Origin: Chitinophagaceae bacterium
GTDB taxonomy: Bacteria; Bacteroidota; Bacteroidia; Chitinophagales; Chitinophagaceae
Assembly: GCA_023957575.1 (NCBI GenBank)
Contig: JAMLGU010000001.1
Location: 186,001-250,000 of the forward strand
Length of the DNA: 64,000 nt
Reading direction: 5' to 3'
The position numbers and the translations under genes were made by a program. Position 1 is the stretch's first letter, and every line of letters starts with the position of its first letter. The notes beneath the pieces were generated by a model. That model saw only the letters and a program-made list of their open reading frames with translations. It searched no databases and was not told the origin of the DNA. Of this stretch, positions 17,544 through 27,278 are shown one piece after another.

Positions 17544-19046
17544 TTGTTTCTCATCGAGACAATCCTTACACATACCGATTATAAAGCCCTTTACGAGCAA
17601 GCACAACTACAGATACAGTCGCTGCAATTACAGTTAGCGGAGCTCAAAAAAATGATCTTCGGCAGCAAGGGAGAAAAATTTATCGTATCATCCAATACCA
17701 ATGTGGTGCAACCAGACTTGTTCCCTGATGATAAATTGGGTGAGCATACTGTGATAAAAACCACGCTGATAAAATCATTTGAAAAAAAGCAAACCAGACT
17801 CAACGTAAATCATCCTGGCCGTAATCCGTTACCAGAAGGGCTTCGCAGGGAAGTAATCACACTACAGCCCGATGGAGATGTAAGTAATTTAAAAGAAGTA
17901 GGCCGTGAAGTAAAAGAGGTATTGGAATATCAGCCCGGTGAGTTGTTTGTAAAACAATATGTACGTCCTGAATATATTGAAATAACTGAGGACAGATTAA
18001 ATGCCAGGCGTGTGATAGCTGCTCTGCCGGCCATGCCTTTGGAAAAGTCCATTGCAGGCCCATCACTGCTCACGCATCTTTTGGTAAGCAAATGGGTAGA
18101 TCACCAGCCAGTCTATCGTCAGCTTGAGATATTTAAAAGACAGGATGTAACCATCAACCACAGCACAGTATCAGGGTGGATAAAGGATGCTATGGAACTT
18201 ATAGAGCCGGTATATAACCTGCACTGTAAAGAGGTTCTGAACACTGATTACCTTGGTGTAGATGAGACCACCATTAAGGTATTAGATAAAGATAAAAAGG
18301 GCACTACTCACCGGGGATACTACTGGGTGTATTACGATACAGGCAGGAAGTTAGCATTGTTCGATTACCAGCCGGGCAGAGGCGCTATTTATCCGCAGAG
18401 CATGCTGCACAGGTTTAAAGGCTACCTTCAAACAGACGGCTATGATGCTTACGAAACCTTCGATAAAGTAGAAGGCGTTACCACACTATGCTGCTGGGCA
18501 CATGCCAGGCGCAAGTTTTATGACGCTAAAGATTATGATAATGCCGGTGCAGAAAAGATACTGACAGAAATACAGCGACTCTACGAAATAGAAGCGCACT
18601 GCAGAGATGAATGCCTTACCCGGGAACAGATAAAAGAATACCGATTCACCCATGCGGTACCCATTCTTACAGCGCTTAAAAAACTATTACAGGATTTTCT
18701 TGTAAAATCATTGCCATCCTCTCCGTTGGGCAAGGCGATAAGCTATACGCTGAAGCGATGGGAGAAGTTGTGCCTCTATACTACTGATGGCAAATTGCAG
18801 ATAGATAACAACTTAGTTGAAAACAGTATCCGCCCGGTGGCTTTAGGCAGAAAGAACTATCTGTTTGCCGGAAGCCATGAGCGGGCCCAGGATGCCGCTA
18901 TGTTATACAGTCTGTTTGCCACCTGCCGACTGCATGGTGTCAATCCTGAGAAATGGCTGACTCACCTGTTTGAGAAGATAAATGTTACAGCTAAGAATGA
19001 CCTACACCTACTGCTGCCGCAAAATTACACTGCCGTAGCCTCATAA
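17544..19046 (+). CDS. tnpC: IS66 transposase TnpC
   Basis: 500 residues, apparently starting from a TTG. It has an N-terminal coiled coil (ALYEQAQLQIQSLQLQLAEL), a zinc-finger-like/antirestriction linker region, and a DDE catalytic domain: D in DYLGVDETTIKVLD, D in LQTDGYDAYE and E in DNNLVENSIRPVALGRKN. The C-terminal region ends in an MLYSLFATCRLHGVNPEKWL segment, the IS66 C-terminal element. All parts are present, so the element could still be mobile. Confidence 0.95.
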   Translation: MFLIETILTHTDYKALYEQAQLQIQSLQLQLAELKKMIFGSKGEKFIVSSNTNVVQPDLFPDDKLGEHTVIKTTLIKSFEKKQTRLNVNHPGRNPLPEGLRREVITLQPDGDVSNLKEVGREVKEVLEYQPGELFVKQYVRPEYIEITEDRLNARRVIAALPAMPLEKSIAGPSLLTHLLVSKWVDHQPVYRQLEIFKRQDVTINHSTVSGWIKDAMELIEPVYNLHCKEVLNTDYLGVDETTIKVLDKDKKGTTHRGYYWVYYDTGRKLALFDYQPGRGAIYPQSMLHRFKGYLQTDGYDAYETFDKVEGVTTLCCWAHARRKFYDAKDYDNAGAEKILTEIQRLYEIEAHCRDECLTREQIKEYRFTHAVPILTALKKLLQDFLVKSLPSSPLGKAISYTLKRWEKLCLYTTDGKLQIDNNLVENSIRPVALGRKNYLFAGSHERAQDAAMLYSLFATCRLHGVNPEKWLTHLFEKINVTAKNDLHLLLPQNYTAVAS

Positions 19047-19081
19047 CAATGATGGGGTTCGTCAAAGGGATACGGTAAATT

Positions 19082-21200
19082 AGCAGGATTTGAATTAGTT
19101 GTGCTTTTAGAGGAACCGGTTGCCGCCTGCCTTGCATACAATATGGAAGCCCCAAACAAAAAAGGCACTTGGTTAGTTTTTGATTTTGGTGGAGGTACTT
19201 TTGATGCTGCTTTGGTAAAGAAAGATGATGATGGCATGATGAGGGTTGTTGATAAAGGAGGAGACAATGAATTGGGTGGAAAAGATTTAGATTTAGCGAT
19301 TGTTGATAATTTAATATTACCTTATCTCTATAAAAACTACAATCTTTCCTCTTATAAAACAGATAATAAGAAATCGGAATTTTTAAGGGCAGTTATAAAA
19401 AGATTTGCCGAAGAAGCTAAACTTGAGCTGTCTTTCCAACAAAATACAGACTTACTTAAAACCTATCCTGGTGATATAGATTTGAAAGATGATGACGGAA
19501 AAGATTTATGCCTGAATATTGATTTTAATCAAGAAATATTACACACGCTTTTAGAACCAATCCATCAGCGAGCCATTGATTTAGCTTTAAGAGTAGTTAA
19601 AAACAAGAATCTAACTAAGAATGATTTAGATGCTGTGATATTAGTGGGTGGGCCTACGCTTTCCCCTGTTTTTCAAAAAATGATTAAAGCACAAATATCG
19701 GATAAGATAGATACAAGTGTAAACCCGATGACAATTGTGGCTAAAGGTGCTGCATTATTTGCCTCTACCAAAGATGGGATTATTGGTCCTGTTGGTGATG
19801 AAGAAGTAGTCTTAGATGTCAAATATGATTCGGCAACATTAGAGTCCGATACTTTGATCAATGTGAAAATAAACAAGGAAAAGACTAAAGCTACAATACC
19901 AGAAAAGGTAAGCCTATTTATTGAACGAGGAGATAAGGGCTTTAATACTCAAAATGAAATAAATGCAAATAGGATGTCGCTTATTGAATTACAATTGAAC
20001 GTAGGGGAAACCAATGTATTCAACCTTAGTTTAATTGATGACAAAGGAAACAATTTGCTTTGTGTGCCAAGTAGTATTTCCTTTATACCCGTTGATGTAC
20101 CACCACCAACAAACAACTATTTTATAGGCATTGAAATTTGGGATAGGCAAAAAGAAATGGGTGTGTTTAAAGGATTAAAAGGATTGGAAAAAAATAAGAT
20201 TCTTAAAAATGCTGTAGGTATTATTTCTGATATCAAAACGCCCAAACAATTAGTACCGGGAAAATCAGATGATACTTTAGAAATAAGAATTTTTCAGGGA
20301 GAAGATAATGCAGAAGGTAAAGATAGCTTTTTGAGTGACCATGTTACTAGTGTGATTATAACAGGTAATGATGATTTTAAAAAAGTTATTCCTGCACAAT
20401 CTGATATAGAAGTTACACTTCGTTTTGACGAAAATGGAGGGTTGCCGACTTGTTCAGTATTTTTTCCGGATATTAACTGGACACATCAAGTAAGATTAGG
20501 TGATATTAAAACCAAAGAAGTTGACTCAAAATGGGTTAGTAAGGAAATTGAAAAGGATATTGTTAGACTGGAAGAATATTTAAAAGAAAATACCTCTCTG
20601 CCATTAGATAAATGCTTGACGAGATTATCAGAGTTAAAACAAGATTTAAAAAACAACGAAAATAATCCAAGTGGTAGAATTACTGTTTTAAACAAGGTAC
20701 GTGAAAACAGAAGAGAAATTGAAGAACACATATCAACGGATGAATGGGCAAAAGTTAGCGAAGAACTAAAGGAAGCTTTTTATCAGGCAGAAGAATTAGT
20801 TGAGAAATGCGAATCTGGAGAAATAGAATCCGACAATTTAGATATGAGAAAAGTCAAATCTCATTTAGAAGATTTCAGAATTAAGATTGAGCAAATATTT
20901 CAAAGTAAAGAAACGAATTTAGCAAAAGAACTAATAGAAGAGATAAATGATTTAAGCAGGGCTATTATTACAAATTCTTTACCTGATGGATTAAGAGAAA
21001 GAATTTTTATAGAACATATTGATAACAACTTTTCCCAGATTACTTGGACAAACGCAACAAGAGCAAGACAATTTATTAATCAGGCAATCACAAATATAAA
21101 TAATGATGGAAGTTTGAGAGAGTTGCAAAGTTTATGCTCACAAATCGATAGCTTAATTGATAGAACTAAGCCGCAACCACCTATTCCACAACCGAGGTAA
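19082..21200 (+). pseudogene. Hsp70 (DnaK-like) gene, 3' part, after IS66
   Basis: Continues the Hsp70: LLEEPVAACLAYNM, VFDFGGGTFDAALVKKDD (phosphate 2 loop), VILVGGPTLSPVFQKMI (adenosine loop) and AKGAALFAS, completing a normal ATPase domain. A beta-type substrate-binding region follows, then a C-terminal helical extension of about 200 residues with coiled-coil character, longer than the lid of classical DnaK. No start codon precedes the ATPase fragment except a GTG at 19101, which cannot make a functional N-terminus. Intact, the protein would be 850 residues. It is flanked by its probable J-like and GrpE-like partners upstream and a TPR protein downstream. Confidence 0.88.
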
Positions 21201-21210
21201 ATTATTAAAA

Positions 21211-21264
21211 GTGAGCAGTTACAAAGGCATATTATCGAAAGAATTTTTAATTAATAAAAAATAA
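21211..21264 (+). pseudogene. Kinase-AAA gene 5' stub, copy 1
   Basis: GTG-initiated VSSYKGILSKEFLINKK then TAA. It matches the first 17 codons of the intact kinase-AAA gene at 25434 (MNSYKGILPKGLLIDER). It is separated by one base from the next gene. Too short to make a function; it is a remnant. Confidence 0.75.
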
Positions 21265-21265
21265 A

Positions 21266-22543
21266 ATGATAATGCTAAATAAATTATTCGGAAAAAAAGA
21301 AGCACCAAGGAAAGACACCGTAATTGAGTTTAAAGACGGTACTCAAATGGACTTTGATATATACTGGTTACGACGTGAATTGGAATTTCAACACCAACCT
21401 GACAAACTTCAATTTAGGACAAATGAGAACCACTCACTCAAATTTGGTGAATTAATAAATTCATTATTTGACATTAGGAAAGAAGAATTATCTGTCCTCT
21501 CAATTAATGACGGAACGCTAACCACAATAGAGGGTGAAGAAAATATTTGGAATTACGAGTTTTTAAAACATTACAACCGAGATGAGAATGGCAAGTATAA
21601 TTACCTGTGTGCAGGTTGTAGTGGTTTAATGAATCAAAAGGTTCTGACTTTGTCATATAGAACTCACTCAAAAACTGATTCTGACAATGACAAATCAATA
21701 AGTAAGAAGGATGCAATTCTAATTGTTCACTTACAATATCCAGAAGGGCTTAAAGATAAGACTCTTTACGTTCAAACTACCTTTTGTTTACCAACCGTAA
21801 TGCTTGAACGAAGTAAAAAGGGAATGAATCCTCAACCCAAGTCTTTATCTATATTGATAGCCTTCGACTATAGACAAAAGGAAGAGGTAGAGAACGAGTT
21901 TTTTACGGTTTTTAATTCCGCAAAGGGAAAGCTTAAAAATAATAAGACCGAAGAACTGGATTATCTTGAAAGAGAACTATTAGAAGTTCTTTTTCATCCG
22001 CAAATCGCAAAGGAGTTCTATTTTGGAAAAAAAGTAATGACCGAGAATAGATTTTGGGATGCAATAGAGTATTTCAATAATGCATTCAAAGTCTTGCAAT
22101 ACAAATGGTGGGAAGACAACTTAACTCATGAAGAATTTCAGACTTTAATTGAATGTTCATTTTTAATCGGCTATTGCTATTATGAATTGGGGTTATTTGA
22201 TAAATCGTATAAATACTTAGAGTTTTCCTCAAAAAACAGTAATGGTGGATATAAATATCAATCAGAATTTATTAATTGTCTAATAGCCTTAAAAGACATT
22301 CGTTCCTTAACGATAATAGACCACAACTTTGAATCCTTAACTAATAAGAAAGAAGAAGACCGGAGTGAATATGATTATGACTTTTATATGTTTTTGCTAA
22401 GAAGAAGGGCTTATTGTATGATTGAACTTAAACAATATGAAGTAGCAGAAGATATTTTAAAAGGTATTCTAAAAAATGACCCTGAAAATGAATTTGCGAA
22501 ACAAGAAATTGAATATATTAAACAGATGAGAAACAATGAATAA
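21266..22543 (+). CDS. TPR-containing protein of unknown function
   Basis: 425 residues. The first 230 are a mixed domain I do not recognise (KDTVIEFKDGTQMDFDIYWL at the start), with an LCAGCSG segment. Residues about 240-425 are helical repeats of TPR type: FWDAIEYFNNAFKVLQYKWW, LIGYCYYELGLFDKSYKYLE, YCMIELKQYEVAEDILKGIL. TPR domains commonly bind Hsp70 tails or other partners, which fits the position directly after the Hsp70 gene. It is preceded by a kinase-gene stub with 1 bp between. Confidence 0.7.
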   Translation: MIMLNKLFGKKEAPRKDTVIEFKDGTQMDFDIYWLRRELEFQHQPDKLQFRTNENHSLKFGELINSLFDIRKEELSVLSINDGTLTTIEGEENIWNYEFLKHYNRDENGKYNYLCAGCSGLMNQKVLTLSYRTHSKTDSDNDKSISKKDAILIVHLQYPEGLKDKTLYVQTTFCLPTVMLERSKKGMNPQPKSLSILIAFDYRQKEEVENEFFTVFNSAKGKLKNNKTEELDYLERELLEVLFHPQIAKEFYFGKKVMTENRFWDAIEYFNNAFKVLQYKWWEDNLTHEEFQTLIECSFLIGYCYYELGLFDKSYKYLEFSSKNSNGGYKYQSEFINCLIALKDIRSLTIIDHNFESLTNKKEEDRSEYDYDFYMFLLRRRAYCMIELKQYEVAEDILKGILKNDPENEFAKQEIEYIKQMRNNE

Positions 22544-22553
22544 TCATTGTTGA

Positions 22554-22571
22554 AATCGTTTAGGAACGATT
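22554..22571 (+). terminator. Small hairpin after the TPR gene
   Basis: AATCGTT, loop TAGG, AACGATT, followed by AATCTTTT. A perfect 7-bp stem with a short loop directly after the stop codon; the T-tract is weak. Confidence 0.4.
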
Positions 22572-22622
22572 AATCTTTTGAGCAATGAAAGCAATTTATT
22601 CATAGATCACAAACAATAACTA

Positions 22623-22676
22623 ATGAATAGTTACAAAGGCATATTACCGAAAGGATTTCTGATTTATAAAATCAAG
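22623..22676 (+). pseudogene. Kinase-AAA gene 5' stub, copy 2
   Basis: MNSYKGILPKGFLIYKIKEN matches the start of the kinase-AAA protein (MNSYKGILPKGLLIDERYS). Homology fades after about 16-18 codons and the frame runs in frame into the next gene's signal peptide at 22710. The fusion could give an N-terminally extended product, but the signal peptide starting at 22710 argues against this. Confidence 0.75.
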
Positions 22677-22709
22677 GAAAACATTAGGATAAACAATAAA
22701 TCAAAAGCA

Positions 22710-23099
22710 ATGAAAAATATTTTAGTAATAATCCTTCTCTGCATGAGTTCGCTTGGTGTATCTGCACAGGCTCGGCTTACCATAGAAAATAACTCACAGC
22801 GCCAAATGACCGTGAAAATAATGAAAGGCTTTGGAAATGGGTCATTACATGAACTTGTTTCAATTTCGTCATATGAAAGTAAGACAATTTATTTTTCTCA
22901 AAGCGGTTATTACTTCACAAAAACAAAAGCTGTTTTAAGAGGTAAAGACCCTGTGTATCAGAAAGGGCAGCCGTTTAAAGTAACCAATGACGATACCGGA
23001 TATTCTGTAATGACATTAACTTTTTCAATCAAAGAATCAACTATTCCACAAGTGTTAGGCGGTAGGCAAATTTCAAAAGAAGAATTTGACAAAAACTGA
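22710..23099 (+). CDS. Small secreted protein of unknown function
   Basis: 129 residues from the ATG at 22710. The N-terminus MKNILVIILLCMSSLGVSAQ is a clear Sec signal peptide with cleavage after SAQ or SA. The mature part is predicted beta-rich: ARLTIENNSQRQMTVKIMKG, KTIYFSQSGYYFTKTKA. No catalytic motif is seen. A longer in-frame start at 22623 exists but comes from the kinase stub. It is followed by a membrane protein gene after 30 bp. Confidence 0.7.
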   Translation: MKNILVIILLCMSSLGVSAQARLTIENNSQRQMTVKIMKGFGNGSLHELVSISSYESKTIYFSQSGYYFTKTKAVLRGKDPVYQKGQPFKVTNDDTGYSVMTLTFSIKESTIPQVLGGRQISKEEFDKN

Positions 23100-23129
23100 T
23101 TTTCCTGACTTGTCTAACGACATGCTTTT

Positions 23130-24449
23130 ATGAATAATTATTTGGAGTATATTAAAGAAAAATCAAATGAAGAGCTTCTGAATATTTTAAAATTTTCGGA
23201 ACTTTATCAGCCAGCCTTTATTAAATTAGTTAAGAAAGAATTGCGGGAGAAAAGGGGCGTTGTAAACGCCTTGCTTAATTATGATTTTTTACCAGACATG
23301 TCAACTTGGGATATTGAAAATCATTTCCGAGAAAACACTGATTTCCAGTTTGTATTTAAAAATGCTTATGCTGAAAAAATCCTATTAAAGGATAATGTCC
23401 CTATTCAGACGGAACCTAAGATAGAAAAGGTAAAAGAGAAAAGGGAACTACTACCACTATTTTTAGTATTATTTATTTTAGTATTATTTTCTTCTGGTTA
23501 TATAACTGTTGTTTCAGGGTTTTCCAACATGTCTTTATCGGATTATGATTTAGGAGTTAAGGGGCTCTCTGTGGTTGGCCTTATTTGTGATATAGTCTTT
23601 ATTTTGGGAATGTCAGGACTCTCAATTTATGTTGCTACAAGATTTATTGCACGTAAGAATAACGCCGTTCCGTTGGCAAAGATTTTGCTTGTTGTTGGTT
23701 TTGTTACCAGGTTACTGTTATTGATAAGTGACCAAACCGAGAAGAGTGGCCATTTCTCTTCCAATCGAATGATAATAATTTTAGTCCTTTCAGCTCTTTG
23801 GTTTTTATATCTAAGTTATTCTAAAAAGGTAAATTTTATATTTCCAAAAGAAGAACGAAAACTTCTCAAAAATGATAAAATATATCTTGCCTCAACCATA
23901 GTTCCGGGTTTGTTATGGATAGGGCTTTCGTTTATTATTTCTTTAAACCAGGAATTTGTACCTGCTGGAAATTATCAGATTGCAGAAATAATTACTGAGA
24001 GTCAATTAGGGTCTAATGAATACACAGATGGGAGAATTATTTTTGAAAGACCTTATGGATTTTCTATTGAAAAGAAAAAAGTTAATGGCGATGATGATCT
24101 TTTCAATTTGGAAGCTGGTGAAGAGGTTTCACTTATGGTATATAGTGTTTACGACAATAACGATAATAAGGAATATTTTAATGAAGTTATGCAGGATTTC
24201 GCAGACTCAACTATGTCGAATTTTGAGTATGTTATTGGAAATGACAAGCACTATATATTATCTGGAAATAGTTTTTATATAAGGGAATTAATATATCAGA
24301 CCGAACCTGCAATAAAGTGGACATTTGTGTTAATTTTTAATAAAGAAACATCAAAATGTTGTGTCGTATCTTGTTTTGATTCTGCTATCGGAAAGCGTGC
24401 TGATTATTTGGAATCTCTAATTAATTCAATCCGTTTTAAAGAAAAATAA
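23130..24449 (+). CDS. Multi-span membrane protein of unknown function
   Basis: 439 residues. The first 100 are soluble and helical. Residues about 105-270 contain five or six hydrophobic segments (LPLFLVLFILVLFSSGYITV, VGLICDIVFILGMSGLSIYV, AKILLVVGFVTRLLLL, MIIILVLSALWFLYL, IVPGLLWIGLSFIISL). The last 160 residues are soluble and likely face outward, with a FERPYGFSIEKKKV segment. I do not recognise the family. The gene ends 1 bp before a kinase-gene stub. Confidence 0.65.
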   Translation: MNNYLEYIKEKSNEELLNILKFSELYQPAFIKLVKKELREKRGVVNALLNYDFLPDMSTWDIENHFRENTDFQFVFKNAYAEKILLKDNVPIQTEPKIEKVKEKRELLPLFLVLFILVLFSSGYITVVSGFSNMSLSDYDLGVKGLSVVGLICDIVFILGMSGLSIYVATRFIARKNNAVPLAKILLVVGFVTRLLLLISDQTEKSGHFSSNRMIIILVLSALWFLYLSYSKKVNFIFPKEERKLLKNDKIYLASTIVPGLLWIGLSFIISLNQEFVPAGNYQIAEIITESQLGSNEYTDGRIIFERPYGFSIEKKKVNGDDDLFNLEAGEEVSLMVYSVYDNNDNKEYFNEVMQDFADSTMSNFEYVIGNDKHYILSGNSFYIRELIYQTEPAIKWTFVLIFNKETSKCCVVSCFDSAIGKRADYLESLINSIRFKEK

Positions 24450-24450
24450 G

Positions 24451-24585
24451 ATGAAAACTCGCATAGGCATATTACCAAAAAGATTTTTGATTGATGAAAA
24501 ATACAGCGTTTTGCTTTTCATCAAAGAAGGGAGCAATGTCGAAACCCATCGTGCAAAATTCAAAGTCGGAAAATTATTTTTGTAA
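24451..24585 (+). pseudogene. Kinase-AAA gene 5' stub, copy 3
   Basis: The longest stub, 44 codons: MKTRIGILPKRFLIDEKYSV, then LLFIKEGSNVETHRAKFKVG and KLFL, then TAA. It aligns without gaps to the intact gene's MNSYKGILPKGLLIDERYSV, LLFIKQGSNAETYRVKGKDG and KLYF. It covers the kinase glycine-rich loop and stops just before the ATP-binding lysine. Confidence 0.85.
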
Positions 24586-24612
24586 ATTGCGGTATTTTAA
24601 ATATCAGAATTT

Positions 24613-25434
24613 ATGGCAAAGAATAAAACCATACAAGTAGAAGGCAGAGAAATTACTGTAATTTCCCAACAGGAAGAAGACTATATTTCTCTAACCGATA
24701 TGGCTGGTTATAGAGATAATTTAGAAGCTCGAATTGTTGTTTCTAATTGGATGAGTAAGCATTACACTGTAGATTTTTTGGCAGTTTGGGAACAGGTAAA
24801 CAATCCAAATTTTAACCGTATGGGTTTCCATACGGTTAGAAATGGAGAAGGCAGATTAATTTTAACCCCAAAACGCTGGGTAGAAATAACAAACGCCATA
24901 GGTATATTCTCTAAATCAGGCCGCTACGGAGGGGGTATTTTTGCACATAAAGATATTGCTTTTGAGTTTGGAACCTGGCTGTCTGCTGAATTTAAGTATT
25001 TTCTTATCCGTGAATTTCAACGGCTCAAAGAAGAAGAAAACAATCAGTCAAAATTAGAATGGAACTTGCAACGAACTTTAGCGAAAGTAAATTATCGTAT
25101 CCATACCGATGCTATTAAAGAAAACCTGATGCCAAAAACAATTACCAAACAGCAAGCCAATTTTGTTTACGCCAACGAAGCTGATTTGTTGAATGTCGCT
25201 TTGTTTGGAATGACGGCAAAAGAATGGAAAGAGCAAAACCAAAATGCTAAAGGAAATATCCGTGACGAAGCCACAATAGAACAATTAGTCGTACTGAGCA
25301 ATATGGAAAGTATTAATGCACTTTTGATTAGAAAAGGTATTTCGCAAACGGATAGGTTGTTAGAACTCAACAAAGTGGCAATTACACAAATGAAATCACT
25401 GTTAGAAAGCAATAGTATAAGGAAATTGAAATAA
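24613..25434 (+). CDS. KilA-N domain protein
   Basis: 273 residues. It opens with MAKNKTIQVEGREITVISQQ then EEDYISLTDMAGYRD, NWMSKHYTVDFLAVWEQVNN and PKRWVEITNAIGIFSKSGR, the full KilA-N DNA-binding domain to about residue 140 (FELGTWLSAEFKYFLIREFQ-type motif present as FEFGTWLSAEFKYFL). The C-terminal helical region (NVALFGMTAKEWKEQN) is shared with chromosomal KilA-N proteins of Bacteroidota. The function is probably DNA binding, perhaps regulatory. Its stop overlaps the start of the kinase-AAA gene by one base (TAATG). Confidence 0.85.
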   Translation: MAKNKTIQVEGREITVISQQEEDYISLTDMAGYRDNLEARIVVSNWMSKHYTVDFLAVWEQVNNPNFNRMGFHTVRNGEGRLILTPKRWVEITNAIGIFSKSGRYGGGIFAHKDIAFEFGTWLSAEFKYFLIREFQRLKEEENNQSKLEWNLQRTLAKVNYRIHTDAIKENLMPKTITKQQANFVYANEADLLNVALFGMTAKEWKEQNQNAKGNIRDEATIEQLVVLSNMESINALLIRKGISQTDRLLELNKVAITQMKSLLESNSIRKLK

Positions 25435-27263
25435 TGAATTCTTACAAAGGCATATTACCAAAAGGACTTTTGATTGATGAAAGGTATAGTGTTTTGCTAT
25501 TCATCAAACAAGGAAGTAATGCTGAAACCTATCGTGTAAAAGGCAAAGACGGGAAATTGTATTTTCTGAAATTGTTCAATTATTCAAAATTGAGTAGAAC
25601 GGCATTTGACAGCGAAAGCAATTTATTGGAAATTGAGTTTTTGAAAAAAGTAAAGCACGAAAACATTGTTTCTTACAAAGGCAGTGGCGAACTGATTTTT
25701 GAGAACAAAAAATATGCTTACTTGGTTTTGGATTTCATTGCAGGCGAAACATTGGCAGAACGCATAAGCAGGGAGAGGTATAGAAATTACTATGATGTAC
25801 AGCAAGTTATTATTGATGTTTTGAAGGGCTTGAGCCACCTGCATAGTTTACCCGAACCGATTATTCATAACGAAATTACACCGCAAAACATAATGTTGGA
25901 TTTGTCGGGCAATGTGCCAAAAGCAAAAATTATTGACTTTGGTTATGCTCGTTCCTTTCATTCATCTACAAAAGCATATAATAAAGTTGGTTTGAATTTG
26001 AACTATGTTGCTTCTGAATGTTTCAATGGTTTATATTCACCACAAAGCGACATCTTTTCTGTTGGTGCTGTAATGTATCAATTACTTTTCGGCTTACCCG
26101 CTTGGTTCAAAGATGTTTCGAAATTTGTTGCAGACAGAGCAAATGTGGAAGGACCCGTTTTGCAGGAAAGGAACAAACCATTGTCGTTTCTAAAAATCTC
26201 AAATGATTTTGTTGGCCTTGATGAAATTATAAAATTGATTCTGAAAAAGGCACTATGTAATGATACAGAAGAACGTTTTCAAAATGCGGATGAATTTATA
26301 CAAGCCATAAATGGCGAAATAGAAGTTGAGGACATAGATACATTTCAGAAAATAAAGTCGGATGATAAACCCAAAAAAACCTTTCGACAGGTTCAAGGTT
26401 CAAAAGCGAAAGGCAAAGGTTTTGATGCGATTGCAGGATTAGATGATTTGAAGAAAGAAATGAAAAGGTCTGTCATTGATGTTTTACAAAACCCTGAAAA
26501 AGCGGAAAGATATGGAGTAAAATTACCAAATGGAATGATTTTATATGGACCTCCCGGTTGCGGAAAAACATTTTTTGCCAAGCATTTTGCAGAAGAAGTT
26601 GGGTTTAATTTTTTGTTGGCTACTCCAAGTACATTGAAAAGCCGTTATATTAATGCCACACAGGAAAACATTGCCAAAATGTTTGAAGAAGCAGAAAAGA
26701 AAGCACCAACAATTATTTTCATTGACGAGATAAACGAATTGTTGCCAAAGCGTGATAGCGACAGCCACGAAATGGCAAAAAGTGCTGTGAACGAAATGTT
26801 GGCTCAAATGGATAGAACAGGCGAAAAAGGAATTTTCATAATCGGAGCAACCAATTATCCTGATATGATTGACCCTGCAATGCTTCGTTCGGGGCGTTTG
26901 GAAAAGAAATTTTATCTGCCACTACCCGATTTTAAACTTAGAAAGGCTCTTTTTGAAATGAGTTTAAATATAAGGAAGAAAGTGTTAGATTTTGGAATTG
27001 ATTATGAAAAACTATCCAATCTAACAGAAAACTATGTTAGTTCAGATATTGAATCAATAGTTAATGAAGCAACATCAATAGCAATGGCAGATGATTCAAG
27101 AATAACAATGAGTTTATTAGAAAAAATAATCAAAACAACCAAACCGTCCGTGTCTTTGCAGGAGTTGAAAAAATACGAAGTGATGAAAGCAAAAATGGAT
27201 GGAGAAAGTATTGAACAGAAAGAACAGAAAAACGACAGACCAAGAATTGGATTTAAATCTTAA
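25434..27263 (+). CDS. Protein kinase-AAA+ ATPase fusion
   Basis: 609 residues. Residues about 15-285 are a Ser/Thr kinase fold: glycine loop IKQGSNAETYRVKG, K46 in FLKLF, and D168 in IIDFGYAR. The catalytic loop reads HNEITPQN (145-152), with Glu147 where the catalytic Asp is expected and Thr replacing the usual Lys, so activity may be weak or absent. Residues about 330-590 are a classical AAA+ module close to the FtsH/Cdc48 class: GPPGCGKT (372-379), FIDE (Walker B, D431-E432), MDRTGEKGIFIIGATN (sensor 1) and the arginine-finger segment LRSGRLEKKFYLP. It probably remodels or unfolds protein partners under control of the kinase-like domain. Confidence 0.9.
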   Translation: MNSYKGILPKGLLIDERYSVLLFIKQGSNAETYRVKGKDGKLYFLKLFNYSKLSRTAFDSESNLLEIEFLKKVKHENIVSYKGSGELIFENKKYAYLVLDFIAGETLAERISRERYRNYYDVQQVIIDVLKGLSHLHSLPEPIIHNEITPQNIMLDLSGNVPKAKIIDFGYARSFHSSTKAYNKVGLNLNYVASECFNGLYSPQSDIFSVGAVMYQLLFGLPAWFKDVSKFVADRANVEGPVLQERNKPLSFLKISNDFVGLDEIIKLILKKALCNDTEERFQNADEFIQAINGEIEVEDIDTFQKIKSDDKPKKTFRQVQGSKAKGKGFDAIAGLDDLKKEMKRSVIDVLQNPEKAERYGVKLPNGMILYGPPGCGKTFFAKHFAEEVGFNFLLATPSTLKSRYINATQENIAKMFEEAEKKAPTIIFIDEINELLPKRDSDSHEMAKSAVNEMLAQMDRTGEKGIFIIGATNYPDMIDPAMLRSGRLEKKFYLPLPDFKLRKALFEMSLNIRKKVLDFGIDYEKLSNLTENYVSSDIESIVNEATSIAMADDSRITMSLLEKIIKTTKPSVSLQELKKYEVMKAKMDGESIEQKEQKNDRPRIGFKS

Positions 27264-27278
27264 AAAAACAGATAAGAA

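Larger units (their letters stand above)
16797..19073 (+). mobile_element. IS66-family insertion sequence
   Basis: A complete element of 2277 bp. Terminal inverted repeats begin GTATCC at both ends and share AACCCCAT at the same offset (left 16797 on, right reverse complement from 19073). The target is duplicated as GGTAAATT (16789-16796 and 19074-19081), the 8 bp normal for IS66. It carries tnpA, tnpB and tnpC in order, all apparently intact. The identical duplications suggest a fairly recent insertion into the Hsp70 gene. Confidence 0.95.
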
